Origin: Gemmataceae bacterium
Lineage (GTDB): Bacteria; Planctomycetota; Planctomycetia; Gemmatales; Gemmataceae
Direction: 5' to 3'
DNA: 57,828 bases
NCBI GenBank assembly: GCA_028288765.1
Contig: JAQGHQ010000236.1
Location: 1-57,828 of the forward strand
Shown in pieces: positions 23,468 through 32,957 of this stretch. The notes under the pieces were generated by a model that made no database searches, was not told the DNA's origin, and was given only the letters and a program-made list of their open reading frames with translations. Position 1 is the stretch's first letter; each line of letters opens with the position of its first letter. The translations under genes were made by a program, and so were the position numbers.

Positions 23468-26400
23468 ATGACCCTCCTTCGTCCGGCCCGGGCGTTCCTG
23501 CTCCCGGCCGTCATGGCCGCACTGGCCTTTCTCGCCCCGGCCGAAGCTTACTCGCAAAAGGCGAAGAAGGTCCGACCGACCGGGCCGGCCGAAGACCTGC
23601 TCAAACCCGGGCCGCGCCCGAAGCGCCCGCCCCTTCCCCCGAGCCGGCTCCCGCTCGAACTCATCAAGGGCGAACGGATCGCCCTCATCGGGAACTCGAC
23701 CGCCGAGCGCATGAGCCTGTTCGGCCACTTCGAGACGCAGTTGCACCTGCGGTTCGCCGACAAGGAACTCGTCGTCCGCAACTTCGGCCGCCCGGCGGAG
23801 GAAGTCTCGGTCCACCAGCGGTCGGCGGACTACACAAAGCTCGACGACCCGCTCCACGCCTTCGGGCCGGACACCTTCCTCTGCTTCTTCGGCTACAACG
23901 AGTCCTTCGCCGGCAAGGAGGGGGTCGAGACGTTCAAGACGAACTACGAGAAACTCCTCGACGAGTACGCCGAGAGATACCCCCGGGACGACACCAGGGC
24001 GAAACCCCGGTTCGTGATCGTCTCCCCGATCGCGTTCGAGTCGGCCGGCGACCCGTTCCTGCCCGACGGCAAGAAGGAGAACGCGAACCTGAAGCTGTAC
24101 GCCGACGCCGCGAAGGCCGTCGCGGACAAGCGGGGGCTCGCGTTCGTCGACCTGTACGACCCGACGCTGAAGGCGTTCGCCGAACAACCGGGGCTACAGC
24201 TCACCGTCAACGGGTGCCACGCGAACGAGGTCGGGGACAAGCTAATTGGCGAAACCCTGTCCGCCGCCCTGTTCGGCCCGGCCGCCGGACCGGCGAACAC
24301 GGCCCAGTACGAAAAGGTCCGGGCGGCGGTGAACGACAAGTCGTTCGTCCACCAGCAGGACTACCGGATGGTGAACGGCTGGTACGTGTACGGCGGGCGG
24401 CGGACGTTCGACACCGACACGTTCCCCCGCGAGTACGTGAAGCTCCGGAACATGGCCGCCGTCAGGGACCGGTACGTCTGGGACATCGCCCAGGGCAAAG
24501 AGGTCGCTGCCAAGCCCGACGACAGCGAGACCGGCGACCTGATCACCCCGCCGACCCGGTTCGGCGACCCGCGGCAGAAGTATTCCGAGGCCGACCAGCT
24601 CCGCTACCTCTCGCCCGACGAGTTCATCAAGACCTGTACCACCCCGCCGGGGGTGGAGATCAAGCTGTTCGCCGACGAAAAGATGTTCCCGGAACTCGCC
24701 AAACCGGTCCAGCTGAACTTCGACAACAAGGGCCGGCTGTGGGTGGCGTGCATGCCGAACTACCCGCAGTGGAAGCCCGGCGACCCGAAGCCGAACGACC
24801 GGCTCCTCACCCTCGAAGACACGGACGGCGACGGGAAGGCGGACAAGTGTACCGTCTTCTACGACCAGCTGCACTGCCCGACCGGGTTCGAGTTCTGGAA
24901 CGGCGGCGTCCTGGTCATGGACCAGCCGCGGATCCTGTGGCTGAAGGACACGGACGGCGACGGGAAAGCCGACCTGGTGGTCCAGCTGTGGGACGGGTGG
25001 GCGACCGACGACACCCACCACCGCGGCGGCTGGGAGTGGAGCCCCGGCGGAAAGCTGCACCTGCTCGAGGGGATCGCGACCAGCACCACGCTCGAAACCC
25101 CGTGGGGGCCGCACCACAGCCACGGGAGCGGCGGGGCCTACGTCATCGACCCGCGGTCGCTCAAGGTCCGGCAGTTCTCCCTGCCCGGCATGTACAACAT
25201 GTGGTGCTACGTGTTCGACGAGTGGGGCCAGGGAATTGTGGGCGACGGCACCACCCCGAACCAGACCTGGGACGTCCCGCTGTCCGGGGCCCAGTTCCCG
25301 GGCCGCAAGGGGCTGAACTTCATCCTCCCCGACGGGGTCCGGCCTAACCTCGGGAGCGAGTGGCTCGTGTCCCGGAACCTGCCGGACGAAATGCAGCGGC
25401 AGTTCACCTACGCCTGCGTGATCCAGATGAACGGGCTGACCCGGTACACCGTCGAGGACGACGGGGCCGGGTACAAGGGCCAGCGGATCAAGAAGGACGG
25501 CCAGTTTTCCGACCTGATCCGCTCGACCGACAAGCACTTCCGGCCGTCGGACCCGCAGATCGGTCCGGACGGGGCGCTCTGGTTCGGGGACTGGGCGAAC
25601 GCCCTTATCGGCCACATGCAGTATTCCCAGCGCGACCCGAACCGCGATCACCAGCGGGGCCGCATTTATCGACTGGTCGGCAAGGACAAGCCTCTGGTCA
25701 AGCCGGTGACGCAGTTCGGCAAGAGTGTGCCGGAGCTCCTGGAGCAGTTCCGGGAGTACGAGTGGCGGACGCGGTACCGGGCGCGGCGGGAGCTGCGCGA
25801 CCGGCCGACTCCCGAGGTGACGGCGGCGGTGAAGGCGTGGGTGGCGAAGCTCGAGCCGGCCGACAAGGCTTACGACCGCCTACTGTGCGAGGCCCTCTGG
25901 GTCCAGCAGGGGCATCACGCGGTCGATCCCGAGTTGTTGAAGCAGGTCCTCGGCTCGAAGCGACCGGAAGCACGGGCGGCGGCGGTCCACGTGGTCGCGG
26001 AGGAGCGGGAGACGGTCCCGGCCGCCTTCGACCTGCTGAAGACCGCGGCGACCGACGCCCACCCGCGGGTCCGGACCGAGGCGCTCCGCGGGCTGAGCTT
26101 CTACGCCACCCCGGAGGCCGTGGACGCCGCCCTGGCCGCCGCGAAGTTGCCGCTCGACTACTGGACGAAGTACACCCTCGACGCGACCCTCGGGGCGACC
26201 GAGACCGTGTGGCGGCCGGGGTTCCTGGCCGGGAAGCTCGGCAAGGGGAACCCGGCCGGCGAGAAGATCATGACCGACATCCTGTCCTCGTCGAAGGCCG
26301 GCGGGGCCGCCGCCCCGCACCTGCGGCTGTTGCTGGGGACCGAGACCCAGACGGCGGAGACGAAGAACAAGGCCATGACCGAGCTGACGAAGCTGAAGGG

Positions 26401-26806
26401 GGACGTGAACAACGGCCGGGCGGTGTTCGTCCGGAGCTGTACGGCGTGCCACAAGGTCGGGAACGGGGAGGGCCAGGAGTACGGGCCGAACCTGGCGGAG
26501 GTCGGCAAGCGGCTGACGCGGTACAAGATCGTCGAGTCGATGATCGACCCGAACGCCGAGGTGGAGGCGAAGTACGCCTCGACGCGGATAGTCACGGTGG
26601 ACGGCAAGACGATCGTCGGGCTCGTCGTCAGAGAGACGAAGAAGGAGGTCGTGATCTTCGACGGGAAGGAGAAGAAAACGATCCCGGTGGACGAGATCGA
26701 TACCCGCACCGTCCTCAAGCAGTCGAGCATGCCGGAGGGCCAGGCGGCGGCCATGTCCCCGGCCGAGTTCGTCGACCTGATCGAGTACCTGTCGGCCCAG
26801 AAGTAG
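23468..26806 (+). CDS. SGNH hydrolase / membrane-bound dehydrogenase / cytochrome c fusion
   Basis: A 1112-residue exported protein. A signal peptide spans about residues 1-32. Residues about 75-290 form an SGNH/GDSL-like domain (IALIGNSTAERM, FFGYNESF, NGCHANEVGD). Residues about 390-760 are a glucose/sorbosone-dehydrogenase-type beta-propeller (TIGR02604, PVC membrane-bound dehydrogenase) with calcium-like DTDGDGKADK loops. Residues about 770-960 are helical HEAT-like repeats. The C-terminus has one haem site, CTACH near residue 991, in the TIGR02603 haem-binding domain. It probably oxidises a sugar-like substrate and passes electrons to a cytochrome chain. The start ATG at 23468 precedes the signal peptide. 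Confidence 0.9.
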   Translation: MTLLRPARAFLLPAVMAALAFLAPAEAYSQKAKKVRPTGPAEDLLKPGPRPKRPPLPPSRLPLELIKGERIALIGNSTAERMSLFGHFETQLHLRFADKELVVRNFGRPAEEVSVHQRSADYTKLDDPLHAFGPDTFLCFFGYNESFAGKEGVETFKTNYEKLLDEYAERYPRDDTRAKPRFVIVSPIAFESAGDPFLPDGKKENANLKLYADAAKAVADKRGLAFVDLYDPTLKAFAEQPGLQLTVNGCHANEVGDKLIGETLSAALFGPAAGPANTAQYEKVRAAVNDKSFVHQQDYRMVNGWYVYGGRRTFDTDTFPREYVKLRNMAAVRDRYVWDIAQGKEVAAKPDDSETGDLITPPTRFGDPRQKYSEADQLRYLSPDEFIKTCTTPPGVEIKLFADEKMFPELAKPVQLNFDNKGRLWVACMPNYPQWKPGDPKPNDRLLTLEDTDGDGKADKCTVFYDQLHCPTGFEFWNGGVLVMDQPRILWLKDTDGDGKADLVVQLWDGWATDDTHHRGGWEWSPGGKLHLLEGIATSTTLETPWGPHHSHGSGGAYVIDPRSLKVRQFSLPGMYNMWCYVFDEWGQGIVGDGTTPNQTWDVPLSGAQFPGRKGLNFILPDGVRPNLGSEWLVSRNLPDEMQRQFTYACVIQMNGLTRYTVEDDGAGYKGQRIKKDGQFSDLIRSTDKHFRPSDPQIGPDGALWFGDWANALIGHMQYSQRDPNRDHQRGRIYRLVGKDKPLVKPVTQFGKSVPELLEQFREYEWRTRYRARRELRDRPTPEVTAAVKAWVAKLEPADKAYDRLLCEALWVQQGHHAVDPELLKQVLGSKRPEARAAAVHVVAEERETVPAAFDLLKTAATDAHPRVRTEALRGLSFYATPEAVDAALAAAKLPLDYWTKYTLDATLGATETVWRPGFLAGKLGKGNPAGEKIMTDILSSSKAGGAAAPHLRLLLGTETQTAETKNKAMTELTKLKGDVNNGRAVFVRSCTACHKVGNGEGQEYGPNLAEVGKRLTRYKIVESMIDPNAEVEAKYASTRIVTVDGKTIVGLVVRETKKEVVIFDGKEKKTIPVDEIDTRTVLKQSSMPEGQAAAMSPAEFVDLIEYLSAQK

Positions 26807-26909
26807 GGCCGACTGTGCCGGCCGCGGGAGCTCACCCGGGACCGGCGCTGAAATCGTAGGGCCGGCTGTGCCGGCCGTGGGATCCTACCCTGGGCCGGCA
26901 CTGCCAGGG
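26804..26909. repeat. Tandem duplicate of a 53-base ggccggc-rich unit
   Basis: Copy 1 is 26804-26856 and starts at the stop codon of the dehydrogenase. Copy 2 is 26857-26909 and is clearly related (tagggccggctgtgccggcc against tagggccgactgtgccggcc). A related inverted core, agggccggcacagccggccc, lies at about 27010-27030. Confidence 0.7.
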
Positions 26910-26975
26910 CATGTCGCGGTCATGTCCCCGCCCGAGTTCCTCGACCTGATCGCGTACCATGCGAAGCAGAAGTAG
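26901..26975 (+). pseudogene. Remnant of a second haem-domain C-terminus
   Basis: Read in frame, 26901-26975 gives LPGHVAVMSPPEFLDLIAYH and then AKQK before a TAG stop. The intact upstream gene ends MPEGQAAAMSPAEFVDLIEY and then LSAQK. The two tails are clearly homologous, but the remnant has no open frame leading into it. It is a relic of a duplicated dehydrogenase or of recombination between paralogues. Confidence 0.75.
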
Positions 26976-27059
26976 TGGAAGGTATAACAGCGGCGAGCGT
27001 CTTTCCGGAGGGCCGGCACAGCCGGCCCTTCTGCCCCATCAACTTCGAAGGGGGAACGT

Positions 27060-27749
27060 ATGAGTCGGACCTTTTGCCTGACGCTCCTGACCGCGGCCTT
27101 CTGCGTGGCGGTCGGCGCGGCCCCCACCCCGCCGGAGAAGAAGACCCCGACAATCAAAGGCTGGGGGGACGTCACCGACCCCGATGGCGACTGTCGAGTC
27201 GCCGAGGACAAAGGGGTGTTGACGATCACGGTCCCGAAGACCCACCACGACCTGACTTACACCGACGAGTACACGAAACTCAACTCGCCCCGCGTCCTCC
27301 AACGGGTCGAGGGAGATTTCACCCTGCGGGTAAAAATCCCGGCCTTCCCGCTCCCCGGCGACGTCGCCTCATCGGGCGGCCAGCACAGCTTCGTGAGTAC
27401 CGGCTTGTTGATCTGGCAGGACGACAAGAACTTCATCCGGATGGAGCGGGCGGCGGTGGCAAAAGGGGAGACCCCGTTCGTATGGGTCGAGCGGTTCGCG
27501 GACGGGAAGTCGGCAGCCCACCATTTCAGCCAGCTGGCCGACAAGGACACCGGCCTTCGGGTCGTGCGGAAGGGAAACAAGTTCACGTTCCTGTATGACG
27601 ATGGCGGCGAGGGCAAAGACTGGGCCGAGGCCCACGTCGAGGACATCGAACTCCCCGCGAAGATCCAGGTCGGGGTGACGGCCATCAATACGACGGTGCG
27701 GGAGTTCGCCCCGAAACTGACTGGGCTCGAACTCGGCCCGAAGAAGTAG
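27060..27749 (+). CDS. Secreted DUF1349-like (concanavalin-type) protein
   Basis: A 229-residue protein with a signal peptide at about residues 1-20 (SRTFCLTLLTAAFCVAVGAA). The body is a beta-sandwich typical of DUF1349: DFTLRVKIPAFPL, then FVSTGLLIWQDDKNFIRMER and GLRVVRKGNKFTFLYDDGG. Such domains often accompany carbohydrate binding or degradation. The start ATG at 27060 has AGGGGGAA upstream. It is preceded by the palindromic repeat and the gene remnant. Confidence 0.82.
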   Translation: MSRTFCLTLLTAAFCVAVGAAPTPPEKKTPTIKGWGDVTDPDGDCRVAEDKGVLTITVPKTHHDLTYTDEYTKLNSPRVLQRVEGDFTLRVKIPAFPLPGDVASSGGQHSFVSTGLLIWQDDKNFIRMERAAVAKGETPFVWVERFADGKSAAHHFSQLADKDTGLRVVRKGNKFTFLYDDGGEGKDWAEAHVEDIELPAKIQVGVTAINTTVREFAPKLTGLELGPKK

Positions 27750-28029
27750 GTAGAGGGGTGGCTTCCCACGGAAGTGATGCCGTTCGCAATTCTGAAGACA
27801 CCTCCAGACAACGTCCCGGATCAGGCCGGTGCGGGACGACTTTGAACGTCGAAAGCGCTCCAGAGCGGAGCCCGGGACCGCACTTCGCACCCCGGGATGA
27901 GATTCCGGTTGCGACCGCGGCATCTGCCGCCCCCGATGACCCCTGACCCGAGCTATCCGCGAACACGCCGGGCGTCCGCCGTGTCTGAGGACCGGATTCA
28001 ATCCGCACTTCGAGAACGGGGCATGGGTT
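27750..28029. other. Intergenic gap without recognised feature
   Basis: About 280 bases between the DUF1349-like gene and the DUF6194 gene, both rightward. I see no open frame with a convincing ribosome site, no strong hairpin and no repeat shared with the other gaps. It presumably holds the promoter of the DUF6194 gene. Confidence 0.5.
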
Positions 28030-28473
28030 ATGAACGAGACCATGGTCACACAGTACATCATCGACACATTCGGCGGCGTCGACGTGCTCGTCGCGTCCGG
28101 CGACTCATACTTCTTCTACGACCCCGACCGAAGTACCGCTCCGGACCACCGATTCCCGTTCGCCACACTCGTGACCGGCGACAGGCACGACCAGTTCTCG
28201 AACCTGGACCGCCCTTCGGTCTTTCGCCTGAATATCGGCGTCTGCAAGCAGACCTTCGGCCTGCTGTTTAGCTCGCAACCGTCCGACGGCGGCCACGACT
28301 TCACCGCCATGGATCGGATCATGCCGCACCCGGTATACGGAAAGATGTACTGGGTCTGCGTGCTCAATCCCGGCGAAGCAACATTCGAAGCGGTGCGGCC
28401 GTTGCTCACCGAGGCTTACGACCTGGCCGCCGGAAGGCACGCCAGAACACAACCCGCGGACGAGGCCGATTAA
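28030..28473 (+). CDS. DUF6194-family protein
   Basis: A 147-residue soluble protein beginning MNETMVTQYIIDTFGGVDVL. It matches the DUF6194 family by the conserved order FFYDPD, FPFATLVTGD, VFRLNIGV, and DRIMPHPVYGKMYWVCVLNP. This family is most often seen in actinomycetes and has no known function. A second ATG four codons in is possible. It has its own promoter region and no obvious operon partner. Confidence 0.82.
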   Translation: MNETMVTQYIIDTFGGVDVLVASGDSYFFYDPDRSTAPDHRFPFATLVTGDRHDQFSNLDRPSVFRLNIGVCKQTFGLLFSSQPSDGGHDFTAMDRIMPHPVYGKMYWVCVLNPGEATFEAVRPLLTEAYDLAAGRHARTQPADEAD

Positions 28474-28649
28474 CCGCACCACCTGCCGGTACTATCGCCC
28501 GTGCGGGACCGGCTCAATCCTGCCGACACCGTCATGGCCGATTGTAACCAATCGTGAACAGATGTTGCGTGGACAAATGTTCGGTGGTATCCTTTCCGGC
28601 GGCGCGGGACAGGCCCGCGCGGTTCCTATCCCAGCCGAGGATTCCGGAC

Positions 28650-29123
28650 ATGCCGGTCAAACCCATCCCTGACGGTTACCACACGGTCACCCCGTACCTC
28701 ATCGTCAAAGGGGCGGCGGACGCGATCGAGTACTACAAGCGGGCGTTCGGGGCGACCGAACTGATGCGGATGGCCGGCCCGGACGGGAGGATCGGGCACG
28801 CCGAGATCCGGATCGGCGATTCCCACATCATGCTCGCCGACGAGCACCCGGATATGGGACACCGTGGTCCGCAGTCGCTCGGCGGGACGCCGGTCGGCAT
28901 CGTCCTCTACGTCCCCGACGTGGACACGCTTTTTGCACAGGCCGTTGCCGCCGGGGGGACGGTGGAGCGGCCGGTGGTGAACCAGTTCTACGGGGACCGG
29001 TCGGGCACCCTGACCGACCCGTTCGGGCACAAGTGGACGCTCGGAACCCACGTCGAGGACGTACCGCCGGACGAGATGAAGCGGCGGATGGAAGCAATGA
29101 TGAAGCCGCCGGCCGGGGGGTGA
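28650..29123 (+). CDS. VOC-family (glyoxalase-like) protein
   Basis: A 157-residue vicinal-oxygen-chelate protein of the PhnB-like group. It contains TVTPYLIVKGAADAIEYYKR, FGATELMRM, IGHAEIRIGDSHIMLAD and LTDPFGHKWTLGTH. The two beta-alpha-beta-beta-beta modules are visible, but metal ligands are only partly conserved. Catalysis is not certain. The ATG at 28650 is chosen because the upstream 32 codons of the longer frame do not fit the fold. Confidence 0.88.
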   Translation: MPVKPIPDGYHTVTPYLIVKGAADAIEYYKRAFGATELMRMAGPDGRIGHAEIRIGDSHIMLADEHPDMGHRGPQSLGGTPVGIVLYVPDVDTLFAQAVAAGGTVERPVVNQFYGDRSGTLTDPFGHKWTLGTHVEDVPPDEMKRRMEAMMKPPAGG

Positions 29124-29143
29124 CCGGCCGGCGGCCGGAGGGC

Positions 29144-29998
29144 TCACACCCACACCCGCATCCGGGCCTTGAGCTGGGGCGGTAGCTTGACGTCGAGTAG
29201 CCGACGGACCTCCTGCGGGTGGTACCGGGTGCTGAAGTGCGCGGCCACGATCAGCTCGTTCTTGAACCGGTCCGCCCGCTCCACGAAGTCGTCCAGATGC
29301 ATATGCCCGAACTTGTGGATCTTGTCCCGCCGGTGCTTCTCGCGGATGAAGCTCATCTCGGTGATCAGCACCTTGGCCTCGTAGCACGCCGGGCAGGCGT
29401 CGAGCCCGGCCGGGGCGGTGTCGCCGGTGTACGCCACCAGCGGGACCCGGACCTCGCGCGTGATCGCCACCCCGGACAGCTTGAGGTCGCGGATCTTCTC
29501 CCCCGGCAGGCCGATGAACTCGTCCTTCAGCTTGCTCCGCCGGTCCCACACCACGTACCCGCGCGAGGGGATGGTGTGGACGGTGTCGAACGCCGTCACC
29601 ACGTGTTCCCGGCTGAGCTCGATCTCCTGCCCGGCGGTCACCCCCCGCAGGTCGGCCAGCTGCCGGCCGCGGTCGAGCCGCTGCATGATCAGCATCAGCT
29701 TCTTCACGTCGTCCAGGGCCTCGGCCGGGACGTACACGGTCGGCGGGTCCATCCGCATCATTCGCCGGCGGGCGACGTACACCGGCAGCGCGGCGACATG
29801 GTCGAGGTGGGTGTGGGTGACGAACCACGTGGCGGTGCCCATGAAGTCCCACGGGTGAGCCCCGAGGTCGAACCCGACCTTGAGTTCGGGCACCCGCCAG
29901 TAACTCTGGACCGCGGCCCGGGAGTACCCCTCGATCGTCAGCCCGGCGTGGACGAACGACTGGTACGGGGCGTTGTCGACCGGGCGGTCAGGACTCAT
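29144..29998 (-). CDS. RNase Z-like MBL-fold hydrolase
   Basis: A 284-residue metallo-beta-lactamase-fold protein. The zinc motif is HTHLDH at residues 62-67, followed later by YTGDTAP (zinc-bridging Asp) and [13 protein letters not shown], which supplies another zinc-ligand His. The layout is that of the RNase Z/ElaC superfamily, though the typical flexible-arm sequence is not obvious. It may process tRNA 3' ends or act as a phosphodiesterase. AGGAA lies six bases before the ATG at 29998. It is divergent from the lipoprotein gene. Confidence 0.85.
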   Translation of the reverse strand: MSPDRPVDNAPYQSFVHAGLTIEGYSRAAVQSYWRVPELKVGFDLGAHPWDFMGTATWFVTHTHLDHVAALPVYVARRRMMRMDPPTVYVPAEALDDVKKLMLIMQRLDRGRQLADLRGVTAGQEIELSREHVVTAFDTVHTIPSRGYVVWDRRSKLKDEFIGLPGEKIRDLKLSGVAITREVRVPLVAYTGDTAPAGLDACPACYEAKVLITEMSFIREKHRRDKIHKFGHMHLDDFVERADRFKNELIVAAHFSTRYHPQEVRRLLDVKLPPQLKARMRVWV

Positions 29999-30207
29999 GA
30001 GAAGTTCCTACGTTCATGCGAAAGCCCACGGGCGATCCCGCGGGCTCGAACATCCGGACACGACCGACTGCGGTTCGGGTTCATCGGATGCCGATGGATT
30101 TTCTGGGAGCCATGCCTGCGAATGTCAACCTCCCGGCAGTGGTCGGCTTGACGCCCGCGCCGGGATGTGGCATACACGATGAATAACTGGTAGTGGAGAG
30201 GGCAACC

Positions 30208-30840
30208 ATGAGGACCGAACGGGTTATACGGGGCGGGGTTGTACTCGCACTGGTCGTGACCGCGGCCGGGTCTGGCGGGTGCTCGACCATGAGCAATACC
30301 GAGAAGGGTGTCGGCCTCGGTGCTGCCGCCGGGGCCGGGCTCGGAACGGCGGTCGGGGCTTTGACGCACCACCCGGGACTCGGGGCGGTGGCCGGCGGGC
30401 TTGTCGGGGCGGGGGTCGGCGGGGCGGTCGGCAACAACATCGACCGTAAGGAGGAGGACAAGCGGGACGCCCGCCAGGCGTCCGCAATCGCCTCCGCCCA
30501 GGCCGCACAGGCCGCACAGCGGATGGGGATGACTGACGTCATCAAGATGGTCCAGGAAGGGCACGATGAGCAGATCATTATCACCCAGATCCGGAACACC
30601 GGGAGCACGTTCCAGCTCACCGCGAGCGACCTCGACTTCCTGAAAACGAACAACGTCCCGTCCCGGGTGATCCTGGAGATGCAGACTGCCCGGCAGCAGC
30701 CAATGGTGGTCAACCAACCCCGGCCGGTTATTGTCCGGGAACAGCCGACGGTGGTTTACGAGCAGCCGCCGCCCGTGGTCGTGGTCGGTGCCCCGCGGCC
30801 GTATTACTATTACGGTGGCGGATACTACCGGCGGTGGTAG
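30208..30840 (+). CDS. Glycine-zipper lipoprotein
   Basis: A 210-residue predicted lipoprotein. The signal peptide ends at a lipobox GSGGC with Cys25. Residues about 35-80 are glycine-zipper repeats (GVGLGAAAGAGLGTAVGA, LVGAGVGGAVGNNID) like those of SlyB/OsmB-type outer-membrane proteins. A middle helical domain (MTDVIKMVQEGHDEQIIITQ) follows, then a Pro/Gln linker and a Tyr-rich end (YYYYGGGYYRRW). The start ATG at 30208 has GGAGAGGG upstream. Confidence 0.85.
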   Translation: MRTERVIRGGVVLALVVTAAGSGGCSTMSNTEKGVGLGAAAGAGLGTAVGALTHHPGLGAVAGGLVGAGVGGAVGNNIDRKEEDKRDARQASAIASAQAAQAAQRMGMTDVIKMVQEGHDEQIIITQIRNTGSTFQLTASDLDFLKTNNVPSRVILEMQTARQQPMVVNQPRPVIVREQPTVVYEQPPPVVVVGAPRPYYYYGGGYYRRW

Positions 30841-31510
30841 CCAAGATACCCAGCATCGTTCATTCACAGCCCGGCTGGGTCAGAAAGCTGACTCGGCCGG
30901 GGTCGTTTCGATCTCCACGCGGCAAGAATTTATCGCAACCGGTTCGGAAGATATGCGAGCGATGATAGTCACAAGTATCTGCCCTAATTGACCTTCAGAT
31001 CGATCGTCCTCTTGACTCGCCGGCAGAAGCAGTGCAGGTTAAGATTCACACTACGGTTCGAGCCTGACTCTCATTCTCATCATTCCTCGCGCTCGGCGTG
31101 AGAGGAGGGCGACTCGGGAGTGGTATTGCCGAACGAACCCAATCTTCATCAATTCCTCATATTTCTAGAGGCCGGGGAATCGGTCGGTCGAGTTTGCCGA
31201 ACGAACCCAATCTTCATTACTCCCTCATATTCAGGGATAGAGACTGAGGGACCCTGTCCGACCTTGTCTCCTTGCGGCTGTCCTGTCAGGCAGGCAAATC
31301 TAGACAGTATTTTCAGTTGGGCAGTTCCATCGCGTACTCGTGGGGTATGGGATGCGGGATCGGGCGGAGCTGCGACCCAAACCCCAGAACCGGATGGCGT
31401 CCCCACACCCAACTTGTAACCCTTTCCTGCCCCGGTACACTCTCAAGAACCCTCCCCGCAGCCCCCGCCCACAGGGGACTCACCCTCACTCCCATCGGAG
31501 AAGCTGCTTC
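30841..31510. repeat. Long intergenic gap with two direct repeats
   Basis: About 670 bases between two rightward genes, somewhat richer in AT than its surroundings. It contains two exact 24-base copies starting ttgccgaacgaacccaatct, at 31126-31149 and 31194-31217, each followed by a similar ctcatatt stretch. Short open frames here lack ribosome sites and are not supported as genes. Confidence 0.6.
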
Positions 31511-32824
31511 ATGTTCCTCCGCGCGTTTACTGTGTCTATCGGCCTGCTGGTCGCCGGCCCGGTCCTGGCTGCCGACAAGCCCGGACCGGGCGACTGGCCC
31601 CGGTGGCGTGGTCCCGCCAACGATGCCATCAGCAAGGAATCCGGCCTGCTCCAGAGCTGGCCGAAAGATGGTCCGCCGAAGGTGTGGACGGGCAAGAACC
31701 TGGGGACGGGGTTCGGCACTCCATCGGTCGCAAACGGGAAAGTCTTCGGGGTCGGTACCCGGGGCGGGAAGGACGGGGTCTGGGCGATCAAGGAATCGGA
31801 CGGGTCCGAAGTCTGGTTCACCCCGTTCGCCGACCCGGCCAAGACGGCCCCGCAGGCCAACGGTCCGGCCAGCACCCCAACGTACTACGATGGTAAGGTC
31901 TACGCGGTTAGCGGGAACGGGACTCTGGCCTGCTTCGACGCCGCGACCGGAAAGCTGGTATGGGACAAGAGCTATCAGACCGACTTCGGCGGAAAAGTCC
32001 CGACCTGGGGGTACAGTGACTCGGTCCTGGTGGACGGGGACAAACTGATCTGCATCCCCGGCGGGTCCAAGGCGGCCGTCGCGGCCCTCAAGCCGACCAC
32101 AGGGGAGGTGGTCTGGAAGACCGAGGCGGTTCAGGCCGGGGGCGGGGGCGGATATTCTTCACCCGTCAAGACGACCGTCGGCGGCATTCCGATGTATGTC
32201 GCCCTGCTCGGGCAGTCGGGTGGGTTGATCGGGGTCCACGCCGACACCGGCAGGCTGCTCTGGCGGTACACCAAAGCCGCGCTCGGCGGGGTCGCCCAGA
32301 TCCCGACCCCAATCGTCCAGGGCGATAAGATCTGGCTCTCGACCGCCTACAAGGGGGGCTCGGCCCTGCTCCAGCTCGTTCCGGAAGACAGCGACAAAGT
32401 CATGGTGAAGGAACTCAAAACGTACAACACCGACCTCATGAACCACCACGGCGGGATGGTCCTGCTCGACGGGTACGTGTACTTCGGCCACGGCCAGAAC
32501 AACGGAATCCCCGCCTGTGTGAACTTCAAGACCGGCGACCTCGTGTGGAAGGCCGACAAAGTGCCGCCTGGGGGCAGTGGTTCGGCCGCTTACCTGTTCG
32601 CGGACGGGCTGCTTTACATCCGATATCAGAACGGGCTATTAGCCCTGGCCAAACCGTCCCCGAAGGAAGAGGATTTCCGGATCGTCTCCTCGTTCAAGCT
32701 CCCCCCCCCGAACACCCAGACGAACAAGGAGAGCTGGCCGCACCCGGTGATCGCAAACGGGAAACTGTTCATCCGCGACCAGAACCAGCTGTACTGCTAT
32801 AACATCAAGGCCTCAATGAACTAA
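31511..32824 (+). CDS. PQQ-like beta-propeller protein, secreted
   Basis: A 437-residue exported protein with a signal peptide ending near VLAADKPG. It then shows the planctomycete DWPRWRGPANDAISKESGLL opening. PQQ-like blades follow: GTLACFDAATGKLVWDKSY, AALKPTTGEVVWKTEAV, GVHADTGRLLWRY and NFKTGDLVWKAD. These proteins are probably ligand-binding or BamB-like scaffolds rather than true quinoproteins, because catalytic PQQ residues are not evident. The ATG at 31511 is favoured over an upstream in-frame start. A run of nine C lies at 32701-32709. Confidence 0.87.
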   Translation: MFLRAFTVSIGLLVAGPVLAADKPGPGDWPRWRGPANDAISKESGLLQSWPKDGPPKVWTGKNLGTGFGTPSVANGKVFGVGTRGGKDGVWAIKESDGSEVWFTPFADPAKTAPQANGPASTPTYYDGKVYAVSGNGTLACFDAATGKLVWDKSYQTDFGGKVPTWGYSDSVLVDGDKLICIPGGSKAAVAALKPTTGEVVWKTEAVQAGGGGGYSSPVKTTVGGIPMYVALLGQSGGLIGVHADTGRLLWRYTKAALGGVAQIPTPIVQGDKIWLSTAYKGGSALLQLVPEDSDKVMVKELKTYNTDLMNHHGGMVLLDGYVYFGHGQNNGIPACVNFKTGDLVWKADKVPPGGSGSAAYLFADGLLYIRYQNGLLALAKPSPKEEDFRIVSSFKLPPPNTQTNKESWPHPVIANGKLFIRDQNQLYCYNIKASMN

Positions 32825-32957
32825 CGCCTTTGCGCCGCCACCCGGCCGGCCTAAACTCACAGGCCGGCCGGGTCGGTCTTGGAATTGCATTTTCCACCCG
32901 CCCGGACTATACCCCTCCACCTGACCATCCCCGACGACACCGGCACAGGGACGTGCC

